A stretch of DNA of 5,406 bases from positions 1 through 5,406 of the forward strand of contig VGPE01000199.1 in the NCBI GenBank assembly GCA_016875645.1, in the 5' to 3' direction. The DNA is from Chloroflexota bacterium. GTDB taxonomy: Bacteria; Chloroflexota; Limnocylindria; Limnocylindrales; CSP1-4. Shown in pieces: positions 1 to 5,070 of this stretch. Below the pieces are notes generated by a model, which was not told the origin of the DNA, made no database searches, and worked only from the letters and a program-made list of their open reading frames with translations. The position numbers and the translations under genes were made by a program. Numbering within the stretch: the stretch's first letter is position 1; the number at the start of each line of letters is the position of its first letter.

Positions 1-446
1 CCGCCGAAGTACGAGTGGCCGGACATGCCCACGTTGCCGTCGCACCACGGCTGGCGCGCCGCCCACTCGACGAGCTCGGCCGTGTCGCGCTGGTCCTGGC
101 CGTTGTAGAACCCCCACCAGGCGCCCTCGGACTTGCCGGTGCCGCGCAGGTCGCCGATCACCATGGCGTACCCGCGCGAGACGAAGAACTCCACGTTGCC
201 GGCCTCGACCGAGTGGTCGAAGGTGATCGAGTGGGCCGGCTGTTGCGGCACGCCCATGTGCTGGACGTCCTTGCCGTACGGCGACACGGCGACCAGCGCG
301 GGCACGGGCCCGACGCCGGGGCCATCGGGCCGGAAGACGTCCACGGCCAGGCGGGTTCCATCCGCGAGCGTGACCAGGGTGTCGCGCTCCTCGCGGACGC
401 GGAAGCGCGGAGCCGACGGCTCGCCGTGCGTCAGCGGGCGCGTCAT
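1..446 (-). CDS. CocE/NonD-family serine hydrolase (N-terminal part, runs off the window)
   Basis: This is the N-terminal 148 codons of an alpha/beta hydrolase of the CocE / X-Pro dipeptidyl-peptidase S15 family, which hydrolyses esters, amides or acyl-amino compounds through a Ser-Asp-His triad. Visible landmarks are the early strand T26-LADGTRLAVDVFRP-P40, the segment A53-VSPYGK-K59 whose Tyr57 matches the oxyanion-hole tyrosine of cocaine esterase, the R91-GYAMVIGDLRGTGKSEG-G108 block, and the nucleophile elbow G143-HSYFG with Ser145. The catalytic Asp and His and the C-terminal jelly-roll domain (full proteins are usually 550-650 aa) lie beyond base 1. No signal peptide is visible, so a cytoplasmic location is likely. 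The ATG overlaps the stop of the upstream phosphotriesterase-family gene (ATGA at 446-443) and has no obvious Shine-Dalgarno, which suggests translational coupling as the last visible gene of the operon. The family call is firm; the substrate is unknown. Confidence 0.9.
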   Translation of the reverse strand, partial: MTRPLTHGEPSAPRFRVREERDTLVTLADGTRLAVDVFRPDGPGVGPVPALVAVSPYGKDVQHMGVPQQPAHSITFDHSVEAGNVEFFVSRGYAMVIGDLRGTGKSEGAWWGFYNGQDQRDTAELVEWAARQPWCDGNVGMSGHSYFG

Positions 447-1408
447 CGGATCGTGAGCCAGCGGCGCGGATTGTCCACCGTCATCGTGGTGATCGCCTCC
501 TCGGGCACACCGGTCTCGCGCAGCAGCGGCAGGAACCGGTCGACGAGGTAGCCGAACCCGATCCCGCCGTAGTAGTGCAGCTGGAACGACTCACAGATGT
601 CGTGCGAGAGGAGGAGGCGATCCCCGAACCCGCGCGAGACCAGGTCCGCGATCAATCTCGCGATCCGCTCGTGGTGGCGGTTGGCCGGCAGGTCGCCGCC
701 GCCGATCGGGCTGCCGATGTTGTCGAAGCTCAGGCTCGCTCCGCGCTCCAGGACGCGCAGGTAGTAGGCCAGGTGGGCGTAGCTGTCGGCGTGACCCACC
801 ACCACCCGCGTGAGGTCGGCACCCTCGTCCTCCAGGATCGTCAGCTGAGCCAGCGCGACCTCGCTCAGGCGGGAGTGCGTCGCCAGCGGGTAGCCGGTGG
901 CCCGCTGCGCGCGCGCCGCCGCCCGGTGCACGCGCTCCTCGATCGGCGAGACCCAGCTCTTCTCGGCGCCGATCTCGCCGATGACGCCCGGCCGGACGCC
1001 GGTCTCGCCCACCCCCGCCGCGATCTCGCGCAGCAGCTCGTCCGCCAGCTCCTGCACCGGCCGCCGCTCCAGGCCTTCCTCGGGCAGGTAGTAGGTCCGG
1101 CGGTACCAGCCGCAGCCCATGACGACCGCGAGCCCAGTCCGTTCCGACAGCGCGCGGAGGCGGGCGGGCTGCCGACCGATGTTCGGCGTGGTCAGGTCCA
1201 CCAGGCAGGTGCCGCCCTGCGCCTGGAAGGTGGCCAGCTCGTCGGCGAGGACGTCGTCGTCGTCCAGCAGGTGCGGCGAGTCATAGCGCGCGTCGATCTC
1301 CCAGAACCGCACGTAGAGGTGCTCGTGCGGGAGCGTGAAGCCGATCTGCTCGGGCGCGACCGGGCCCCGGACGGTCATGACGTGTGTGCCGGGCAGCCGG
1401 GACGTCAT
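443..1408 (-). CDS. Phosphotriesterase-family (amidohydrolase superfamily) metal-dependent hydrolase, 321 aa
   Basis: A TIM-barrel hydrolase of the phosphotriesterase/lactonase group (COG1735), with a binuclear metal centre expected to activate water for lactone, ester or phosphoester hydrolysis. All expected ligands are visible: H28 and H30 in L26-PHEHLY, the bridging residue E145 in G141-VIGEIG, H178 in A176-THS, H206 in V204-GHADS and D270 in L267-SHDIC. The bridge is Glu, as in E. coli PHP, not the carboxylated Lys of classical phosphotriesterases and many lactonases, so organophosphate hydrolysis should not be assumed. Length is normal. The ATG at 1408 was chosen because the family N-terminus (HVMTVRGPVAP) follows directly and because it overlaps the aminotransferase stop as ATGA; a longer reading frame back to 1591 only runs through the aminotransferase gene out of frame. 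Middle gene of the operon, overlapping the CocE-like gene by another ATGA. No signal peptide, probably cytoplasmic. Confidence 0.93.
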   Translation of the reverse strand: MTSRLPGTHVMTVRGPVAPEQIGFTLPHEHLYVRFWEIDARYDSPHLLDDDDVLADELATFQAQGGTCLVDLTTPNIGRQPARLRALSERTGLAVVMGCGWYRRTYYLPEEGLERRPVQELADELLREIAAGVGETGVRPGVIGEIGAEKSWVSPIEERVHRAAARAQRATGYPLATHSRLSEVALAQLTILEDEGADLTRVVVGHADSYAHLAYYLRVLERGASLSFDNIGSPIGGGDLPANRHHERIARLIADLVSRGFGDRLLLSHDICESFQLHYYGGIGFGYLVDRFLPLLRETGVPEEAITTMTVDNPRRWLTIR

Positions 1409-2361
1409 ACGAACGGCGCCCGGGCCGCCGCGCCGGCAGCCGCGTCCAGGTGGTCCAGGTACTGGGCCACGATGTCCAGGCCCACCAGCTCGCTGAACGC
1501 CCCCTGGAGGCGATGGGTGACGGGGCCGGGCACGGCCGCTCCGTCGCCGCCGATCCGCCGGCCGTTGAGCGACACCACCGGGCAGACGCACACGCTGGTG
1601 GCGGTGATGAACAGCTCGTCCGCGGTGAGCGCCTCGTACAGCCCGATGTCACGCTCCTCGACCGTCAGACCCAAGCCGGCGGCCAGCTCCATGACCACGC
1701 CGCGCGTGATCCCCGGCAGCACGAACTCCGCACGCGGCGTCATCACGACGCCGCCCCGGACGGCGAACACGTTCGCGCCGCCGCCCTCCGAAAGATTGCC
1801 GTGTTCGTCGAGCAGGATGGGCCAGGCGCCCGCGTCCATCCGTGCCGCGTGACGCCCGCCCAGCAGCGGGTTGAGGTAGTTGACGGTCTTGGCCTGCGGG
1901 CTCAGCGCCCAGGGCGGGACGCGCCGGAGTGGCGGCGTGATCAGCCGGATCCCGTCGCGGAAGAACGGCGCCCGTGACTCGAACGGCAGCGGCAGGGACT
2001 CCACGATCAGGCTGGGCCGGCCGTCGCCGCCGTAGTCGTGCGGGACGCCGCTGCTGATCCGCTGGGTCACCCAGATGTCCCGGCCGCAGATCTCGTGGTT
2101 GCGGGCAGCGACCTCAAGGCTGATCTCGGCTAGCTCCGCGCGCGAGACGGGCGCCTCGATCCCGACATACGCAAGCGATCGCCACAGCCGATCGAGATGC
2201 TCGTCCAGGCGGAAGACGCGGCCGTTGAAGGTCCGCTCCGTGTCGTAGACGCCGTCGGCGTGCACCGCAGCGCCGTCTCGGAACGAGATGAGCACCTCTG
2301 ATTCGGGTCGGATCGCGCCCTGGAACCACGCGACGCGGCCCGCTCCGGGGTCGTTGGCCAC
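1405..2361 (-). CDS. Fold-type IV (class IV) PLP-dependent aminotransferase, 318 aa
   Basis: A class IV aminotransferase, the family of branched-chain, D-amino acid and (R)-amine transaminases and aminodeoxychorismate lyase. The PLP lysine is K158 in A157-KTVNYLN, and the cofactor-phosphate region includes L190-SEGGGANVF (E192) and P216-GITRGVV. The N-terminal half has H34-A-D-G-V-Y-D followed by V49-FRLDEHLDRL. The HxDxxYD block resembles, from memory, the HSDxTYD block of (R)-selective amine transaminases more than the YFGT/FEG-type block of branched-chain enzymes, so D-amino acids or amines are plausible substrates; this is inference. The GTG at 2361 was chosen because family homology (RVAWFQGAI) begins 9 residues later and a GGAGGAGGAG purine tract (2383-2374) lies upstream, though its 12-base spacing is rather long. 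In-frame starts up to 2541 would add a non-homologous Arg-rich extension. First gene of the minus-strand operon; its stop overlaps the hydrolase start. Confidence 0.9.
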   Translation of the reverse strand: MANDPGAGRVAWFQGAIRPESEVLISFRDGAAVHADGVYDTERTFNGRVFRLDEHLDRLWRSLAYVGIEAPVSRAELAEISLEVAARNHEICGRDIWVTQRISSGVPHDYGGDGRPSLIVESLPLPFESRAPFFRDGIRLITPPLRRVPPWALSPQAKTVNYLNPLLGGRHAARMDAGAWPILLDEHGNLSEGGGANVFAVRGGVVMTPRAEFVLPGITRGVVMELAAGLGLTVEERDIGLYEALTADELFITATSVCVCPVVSLNGRRIGGDGAAVPGPVTHRLQGAFSELVGLDIVAQYLDHLDAAAGAAARAPFV

Positions 2362-2373
2362 TGCCGTTCCGCT

Positions 2374-2383
2374 CTCCTCCTCC
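2374..2383 (-). promoter_or_regulatory. Shine-Dalgarno for the aminotransferase GTG start
   Basis: On the minus strand the purine tract GGAGGAGGAG ends 12 bases before the GTG at 2361. It contains two overlapping perfect GGAGG anti-SD matches. The spacing is longer than the usual 5-9 bases, but no other start codon fits the family N-terminus better, so this site decides the start. Confidence 0.6.
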
Positions 2384-2404
2384 GGCCTGCGCTGGCTCGC
2401 ACGA

Positions 2405-2410
2405 AATCTA
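2405..2410 (-). promoter_or_regulatory. Possible -10 element for the aminotransferase operon
   Basis: Minus-strand TAGATT (TAnnnT type, four of six matches to TATAAT) lies in the only A/T-rich patch of the gap and would give a leader of about 35-40 bases containing the GGAGGAGGAG ribosome binding site. There is no convincing -35 at 17 bases upstream (GCTTCG), so this is a weak prediction. Confidence 0.3.
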
Positions 2411-2513
2411 ACGGCGAGGCGATGCCGCGAAGCAGCCGTGGCGCGGCACGCCGGAAGTTGCCCCTCCTTGCCGCGGCGGCCCCGCAGCATCGTCGCACGG
2501 CTCGTCGACATGC

Positions 2514-2542
2514 TTGACTCATTCCGATGAGTCAGAGACACT
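2514..2542 (+). promoter_or_regulatory. Possible vapBC promoter overlapping the operator
   Basis: TTGACT (2514-2519) is a five-of-six match to the sigma70 -35 consensus. A 17-base spacer leads to GACACT (2537-2542), a weak -10 (three of six). Transcription would then start near 2549-2550, at the second in-frame ATG of vapB, implying a leaderless or nearly leaderless message. The -35 is good and the -10 poor, so this is tentative. Confidence 0.3.
2515..2534. promoter_or_regulatory. Perfect inverted repeat, probable VapB/VapBC operator
   Basis: TGACTCAT, a TCCG spacer, then ATGAGTCA form a perfect 8+8 bp inverted repeat ending 9 bases before the vapB ATG at 2544. A third partial half-site ACTCAT (2540-2545) follows and overlaps the start codon. 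Half-sites lie about 11-12 bases apart, close to one helical turn. Ribbon-helix-helix antitoxins bind such operators to autoregulate their operon, so this is the natural candidate site. The repeat also overlaps a -35-like TTGACT (2514-2519). Binding is inferred from position and symmetry only. Confidence 0.6.
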
Positions 2543-2543
2543 C

Positions 2544-2840
2544 ATGACCATGACGCGCCGACTGCAGGTTCTGCTGGACGACGATGAACTCGACGACATC
2601 CGCGCCGCCGCCCGGGCGCAGAAGCTGACCGTAGCGGAATGGGTCCGGGGAGCCTTGCGCGGCGCCCGCCGGGAGCCCACCGCCACCGCCGAGCGCAAGC
2701 TGGCTGCCCTGCGCCAGGGAACCCGGTACGAATTCCCGACCGGCGACATCGAGGCGATGCTCGGCGAGATCGAGCAGGGGTACGCACCGCCGCAGCCGGC
2801 AGGTGGCCGCCGCACCGGTCGGCCGGCGACGCGCCGATGA
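2544..2840 (+). CDS. vapB: VapB-type ribbon-helix-helix antitoxin, 98 aa
   Basis: An antitoxin that should neutralise the PIN-domain toxin encoded immediately downstream and repress the shared promoter. The N-terminal DNA-binding module has the ribbon-helix-helix pattern: beta strand R5-RLQVLL-L11, helix A about residues 13-26 (DDELDDIRAAARAQ) and helix B about 29-42 (TVAEWVRGALRGAR). The C-terminal part R61-YEFPTGDIEAMLGEIEQGY-Y80 is the usual short acidic toxin-binding region, followed here by an 18-residue Pro/Gly/Arg-rich tail. The ATG at 2544 was chosen because a weak AGAG sits 6 bases upstream; ATG 2550 is equally close to the homologous region and would fit a leaderless transcript. An in-frame TTG at 2514 would make the operator palindrome coding and is less likely. 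The stop overlaps the vapC ATG (ATGA at 2837-2840). The family is secure; pairing with the toxin follows from gene order. Confidence 0.88.
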   Translation: MTMTRRLQVLLDDDELDDIRAAARAQKLTVAEWVRGALRGARREPTATAERKLAALRQGTRYEFPTGDIEAMLGEIEQGYAPPQPAGGRRTGRPATRR

Positions 2841-3232
2841 TCCTCATCGACTCGAATGTCCCGATGTACCTTGTAGGTGCGACGCACCCGAACAAGGACG
2901 CTGCGCGACGGCTCATCGAGGCCAGCGTGGACGCGGGTGAGCGGCTCGTGACCGACGCCGAGGTCTTCCAGGAAATCCTCCATCGCTACGTGGCGATCAA
3001 CCGGCGCGACGCCATCGAGCCTGCGTTCAAGCTGCTGGCAGACCTGGTGGACGAAGTTCACGCCGTTGACTTTGACCACGTCGAACGGGCGCGGGAGCTC
3101 GTCACGACCATGGCCGGGATCTCCGCACGCGACGCGGTTCATCTGGCGGTGATGCAGCGCCAGGGCATCGCGGCCGTGATGAGCTTCGATCGGGGCTTCG
3201 ACGCAGTCGCGGGGATCCGGCGCCTGGGCTGA
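2837..3232 (+). CDS. vapC: VapC-type PIN-domain ribonuclease toxin, 131 aa
   Basis: A PIN-domain endoribonuclease, the toxin of a type II toxin-antitoxin module; characterised VapC proteins cleave specific RNAs such as tRNA or rRNA when freed from VapB. The Mg2+-binding acidic residues are all present: D5 in the N-terminal M1-ILIDSN, E46 in V43-FQEIL, D99 in I95-SARDAVHLA and D118 in M115-SFDRGFD (D122 nearby). Length is typical and the frame is intact, so the toxin should be active. The start overlaps the vapB stop as ATGA with no Shine-Dalgarno, a usual arrangement that ties toxin translation to antitoxin translation. The gene ends 60 bases before the stop of the convergent VOC-family gene. 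The RNA target cannot be read from the sequence. Confidence 0.92.
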   Translation: MILIDSNVPMYLVGATHPNKDAARRLIEASVDAGERLVTDAEVFQEILHRYVAINRRDAIEPAFKLLADLVDEVHAVDFDHVERARELVTTMAGISARDAVHLAVMQRQGIAAVMSFDRGFDAVAGIRRLG

Positions 3233-3273
3233 CCAGAGGCGACAGGCGGCTCGCGTCCAACCGCACGTCCCGG

Positions 3274-3287
3274 GGTCGTCTGCGACC
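3274..3287. terminator. Weak hairpin between convergent genes
   Basis: GGTCG, a TCTG loop and CGACC form a perfect 5 bp stem in the 60-base gap between the vapC stop and the VOC stop. A flanking GTCCA (3255-3259) and TGGAC (3288-3292) pair could close a larger structure. No T-tract follows on either strand, so a shared terminator is only a possibility. Confidence 0.25.
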
Positions 3288-3292
3288 TGGAC

Positions 3293-3664
3293 CTAGACGT
3301 GCTGATCCAGCAGGATCGGGTTGCCGTCCGGGTCCTCGAGGATCAAGCTCGCCGGCCCCTTCGTCGCCTCATCGGCTTCCGAGACGAACGTGACCCCCTG
3401 CGCCCGCAGTTGCCGCTGGAGCTCGCGCACGTCCGTGAACGCGGCCACCGGCTGCGCCGCCTGGTCCCAGCCCGGGTTGAGGGTGAGGATGTTCTTCTCG
3501 AACATGCCCTGGAAGAGGCCGATGACGTGGCTGCCGTTGTGCAAAATCAGCCAACCCTGCGCCGCGTCGCCGGCGAAGGGCGTGAACCCCAGCTGCTCGT
3601 AGAAGCGCCGTGACGCCTCCAGGTCCTTCACGGCGAGGCTGACGGAGAACGCTCCGAGGTCCAT
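3293..3664 (-). CDS. VOC-superfamily (glyoxalase/bleomycin-resistance fold) protein, 123 aa
   Basis: A small single-domain member of the vicinal oxygen chelate superfamily, which includes glyoxalase I, extradiol dioxygenases, fosfomycin-resistance enzymes and bleomycin-binding proteins. The first beta-alpha-beta-beta-beta unit is S7-VSLAVKDLEASRRFYEQLGF-F27 followed by G37-WLILHNGSHVIGLF-F51. The second unit covers V73-AAFTDVRELQRQLRAQGV, then S106-LILEDPDGNPILLDQ. The DPDGNPI motif is very characteristic. H46 and D120 stand near usual metal-ligand positions, but a complete ligand set cannot be assigned, so activity is open. The ATG at 3664 has an ideal AAGGAG 6 bases upstream, which excludes the in-frame start at 3733. 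It is divergent from the second phosphotriesterase-family gene and shares its roughly 110-base upstream gap. Confidence 0.9.
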   Translation of the reverse strand: MDLGAFSVSLAVKDLEASRRFYEQLGFTPFAGDAAQGWLILHNGSHVIGLFQGMFEKNILTLNPGWDQAAQPVAAFTDVRELQRQLRAQGVTFVSEADEATKGPASLILEDPDGNPILLDQHV

Positions 3665-3670
3665 GACTCG

Positions 3671-3676
3671 CTCCTT
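3671..3676 (-). promoter_or_regulatory. Shine-Dalgarno for the VOC gene
   Basis: Minus-strand AAGGAG with a 6-base spacer before the ATG at 3664. It is a strong match and decides the start in favour of MDLGAFS rather than the longer in-frame MSRPRR start. Confidence 0.8.
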
Positions 3677-3763
3677 CGGTTGGGGATCGGTGGTGCCGGC
3701 CTGGTCCACGGCCGCCCGCCGGGGGCGCGACAATGCCTCCGCGTCCCAGCGACAAGCCGTTGG

Positions 3764-3768
3764 AAGGA
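3764..3768 (+). promoter_or_regulatory. Shine-Dalgarno for the second phosphotriesterase-family gene
   Basis: AAGGA within TTGGAAGGAAC, 6 bases before the GTG at 3775. It supports GTG 3775 over the in-frame ATG 3733, and the resulting N-terminus (MQNLSGKVQTVRGP) aligns with that of the first paralog (MTSRLPGTHVMTVRGP). Confidence 0.75.
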
Positions 3769-3774
3769 ACCATC

Positions 3775-4884
3775 GTGCAGAACCTGTCCGGAAAGGTCCA
3801 GACCGTCCGAGGTCCCATCGACCCCGCCGAAATGGGCTTCACCCTCACCCACGAGCACATCTTCATCGACCTGCGCCAGACCCACCTCCCCTATCGGCGC
3901 TGGACCGTCCGCGACGACCGGCTGGTACCGGTCGATCCCGACGAGGACTTCCCGGTCACCGAGCTTTCGCACTGGAACGCGCCGCTCACCCTCGCCAACC
4001 TGCACATCGCCCGCGCCGCCGGCCCCATCGCGGACAACTACCTCCTGGCCGACGAGGCGACGGCGATCGAGGAGCTGCGTGCCTATGCCGCGGTCGGCGG
4101 CCGGACCGTGATCGATGTCACCAGCATCGGCAGCAAACGCGCTCCCCTGGCCCTGCGCCGCGTCTCGGAGGCGACCGGCCTCCACATCGTGGCGGGCACC
4201 GGCTACTACCAGCGCGTCTACCACCCCGCCGACATGGACCGCCGCAGCGTGGAGCAACTCACCGACACGATCGTGCGCGACGTGACCACGGGCATCCATG
4301 ACGGCCGGACCCAGACCGATGTCCGCGCCGGCGTCATCGGCGAAATCGGCATCAACGGGAACCCGCTCATCACCAACGAGCGCAAGAGCATGCGCGCCGC
4401 TGCGCGCGCCAGCCGCATCACCGGCGCCCCCGTGCTGATTCACCTGGGCGGCGTGGGCGCCGAGAAGCACGAGATCCTGGACATGGTCTTCGATGAGGGC
4501 GTCGCACCCGAGAACGTGGTCCTGGGCCACGCCGACAACGAGGCGACCGACATCCCGTTCCTGACGGAATTGCTGGGGCGCGGCGTCTACATCGCGTTCG
4601 ACAACCTGGGCCGCGAGCCGGCGATCGCCGCCCCCAGCCTGACCGCCCTGTGCGCGGACGCCGTGCCGCGGCTGATCGACGCCGGCTACCTCGAGCGCGT
4701 GCTCCTCTCGCTCGACATCTGCTGGAAGACGTCGCTCAAGGCGTACGGCGGCGTGGGTTTCACGTTCCTCCAGGACGCATTCCTGCCGCGGCTGCGCGAA
4801 CTGGGTGCCACTGATGCCCAGGTCGACACGCTGGTCGTGGCCAACCCGGCGCGCGCGTTCGCGTTCACGGCGCCGCGCCCGTAG
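3775..4884 (+). CDS. Second phosphotriesterase-family metal-dependent hydrolase, 369 aa
   Basis: A paralog of the hydrolase at 443-1408 with the same TIM-barrel plan and a complete metal site: H26 and H28 in L24-THEHIF, bridging E190 in G186-VIGEIG, H223 in L221-IHLGG, H252 in L250-GHADN and D314 in L311-SLDIC. Again the bridging residue is Glu rather than carboxylated Lys. Compared with the first paralog it carries about 45 extra residues between the HxH motif and the next strand (R34 to about E100, including R41-RWTVRDDRLVPVDPDEDFP), which probably shape the substrate entrance. Some family members for lactone or sugar-lactone substrates also vary here, but no substrate can be assigned. The GTG start is supported by AAGGA at proper spacing; ATG 3733 in frame is the alternative. 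It appears to be monocistronic, divergent from the VOC gene, and is followed by a hairpin 21 bases after the stop. Probably cytoplasmic. Confidence 0.93.
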   Translation: MQNLSGKVQTVRGPIDPAEMGFTLTHEHIFIDLRQTHLPYRRWTVRDDRLVPVDPDEDFPVTELSHWNAPLTLANLHIARAAGPIADNYLLADEATAIEELRAYAAVGGRTVIDVTSIGSKRAPLALRRVSEATGLHIVAGTGYYQRVYHPADMDRRSVEQLTDTIVRDVTTGIHDGRTQTDVRAGVIGEIGINGNPLITNERKSMRAAARASRITGAPVLIHLGGVGAEKHEILDMVFDEGVAPENVVLGHADNEATDIPFLTELLGRGVYIAFDNLGREPAIAAPSLTALCADAVPRLIDAGYLERVLLSLDICWKTSLKAYGGVGFTFLQDAFLPRLRELGATDAQVDTLVVANPARAFAFTAPRP

Positions 4885-4905
4885 ACGACGGAGACCGACG
4901 ACGAC

Positions 4906-4922
4906 GCCGGGAATACCCCGGC
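4906..4922 (+). terminator. GC hairpin after the second phosphotriesterase-family gene
   Basis: GCCGGG, an AATAC loop and CCCGGC give a perfect 6 bp stem starting 22 bases past the TAG stop (4882-4884). There is no T-run downstream. It may act as a U-less terminator or protect the 3' end of the message, as is often seen in GC-rich genomes; function is inferred from position. Confidence 0.4.
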
Positions 4923-4985
4923 ACCCCGGCTCGGCGTCTGGTCACCGTTCCGCTGGCGCCGCGTCGCGACCCCACCCCTCGCGGA

Positions 4986-5009
4986 CGCGTGGCCGCGCGC
5001 GTGGCCGCG
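4986..5009. repeat. 12-bp tandem direct repeat
   Basis: CGCGTGGCCGCG occurs twice head to tail with no mismatch (4986-4997 and 4998-5009). The second copy supplies the left arm of the hairpin at 5002-5029. In sequence this rich in G and C it may be a slippage product without function. Confidence 0.6.
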
Positions 5010-5029
5010 GACCGCTGGTCCGCGGGCCA
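5002..5029 (+). terminator. Long GC-rich hairpin in the intergenic region
   Basis: CCGCGGACC (5005-5013), a GCT loop and GGTCCGCGG (5017-5025) form a perfect 9 bp stem. It extends by TGG/CCA pairing (5002-5004 with 5027-5029) across one bulged G at 5026. It is very stable and lies 118 bases after the preceding stop. No T-tract follows, so it may be a back-up terminator or simply structured leader DNA. Confidence 0.35.
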
Positions 5030-5070
5030 GCGAAGTCCGAACGGCTCTGGCCCGGTCGCCCGTCCGGGTC

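Noticed and set aside
15..551. A 178-codon open frame on the plus strand
   Set aside because: It mirrors the CocE-like gene and the end of the first hydrolase; no motif and no ribosome site.
443..1408. Calling the first hydrolase an organophosphate-degrading phosphotriesterase (opd/php)
   Set aside because: The bridging residue is Glu rather than the carboxylated Lys, and substrate specificity cannot be read from family membership, so no gene symbol was given.
1409..1591. A 61-residue extension of the first hydrolase
   Set aside because: It only reads the aminotransferase gene in another frame; the ATGA overlap and the alignment with the paralog both support 1408.
575..1852. A 425-codon open frame on the plus strand, antisense to the first hydrolase and the aminotransferase
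   Set aside because: Its composition is the Arg/Ala/Val/Asp-rich pattern of a GC-rich antisense frame, it shows no family motif, and the opposite strand carries two genes with full catalytic motifs and matching junctions.
2362..2541. A 60-residue N-terminal extension of the aminotransferase reaching back to 2541
   Set aside because: The extension is Arg-rich and non-homologous, crosses the probable promoter and the vapBC palindrome, and the family N-terminus starts just after the GTG at 2361.
2362..3292. Mobile element carrying vapBC
   Set aside because: There is no transposase, integrase, flanking direct repeat or composition shift that I can see; toxin-antitoxin pairs move often, but no boundary is visible here.
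3733..3774. In-frame ATG 14 codons upstream of the second hydrolase start
   Set aside because: It lacks a good Shine-Dalgarno, whereas GTG 3775 has AAGGA at 6 bases and aligns with the paralog N-terminus. It cannot be excluded fully.
3628..4530. A 300-codon open frame on the minus strand, antisense to the second hydrolase
   Set aside because: It overlaps a hydrolase with all metal ligands, has repetitive Gly/Asp/Val/His composition and no domain; it is a codon-bias shadow.
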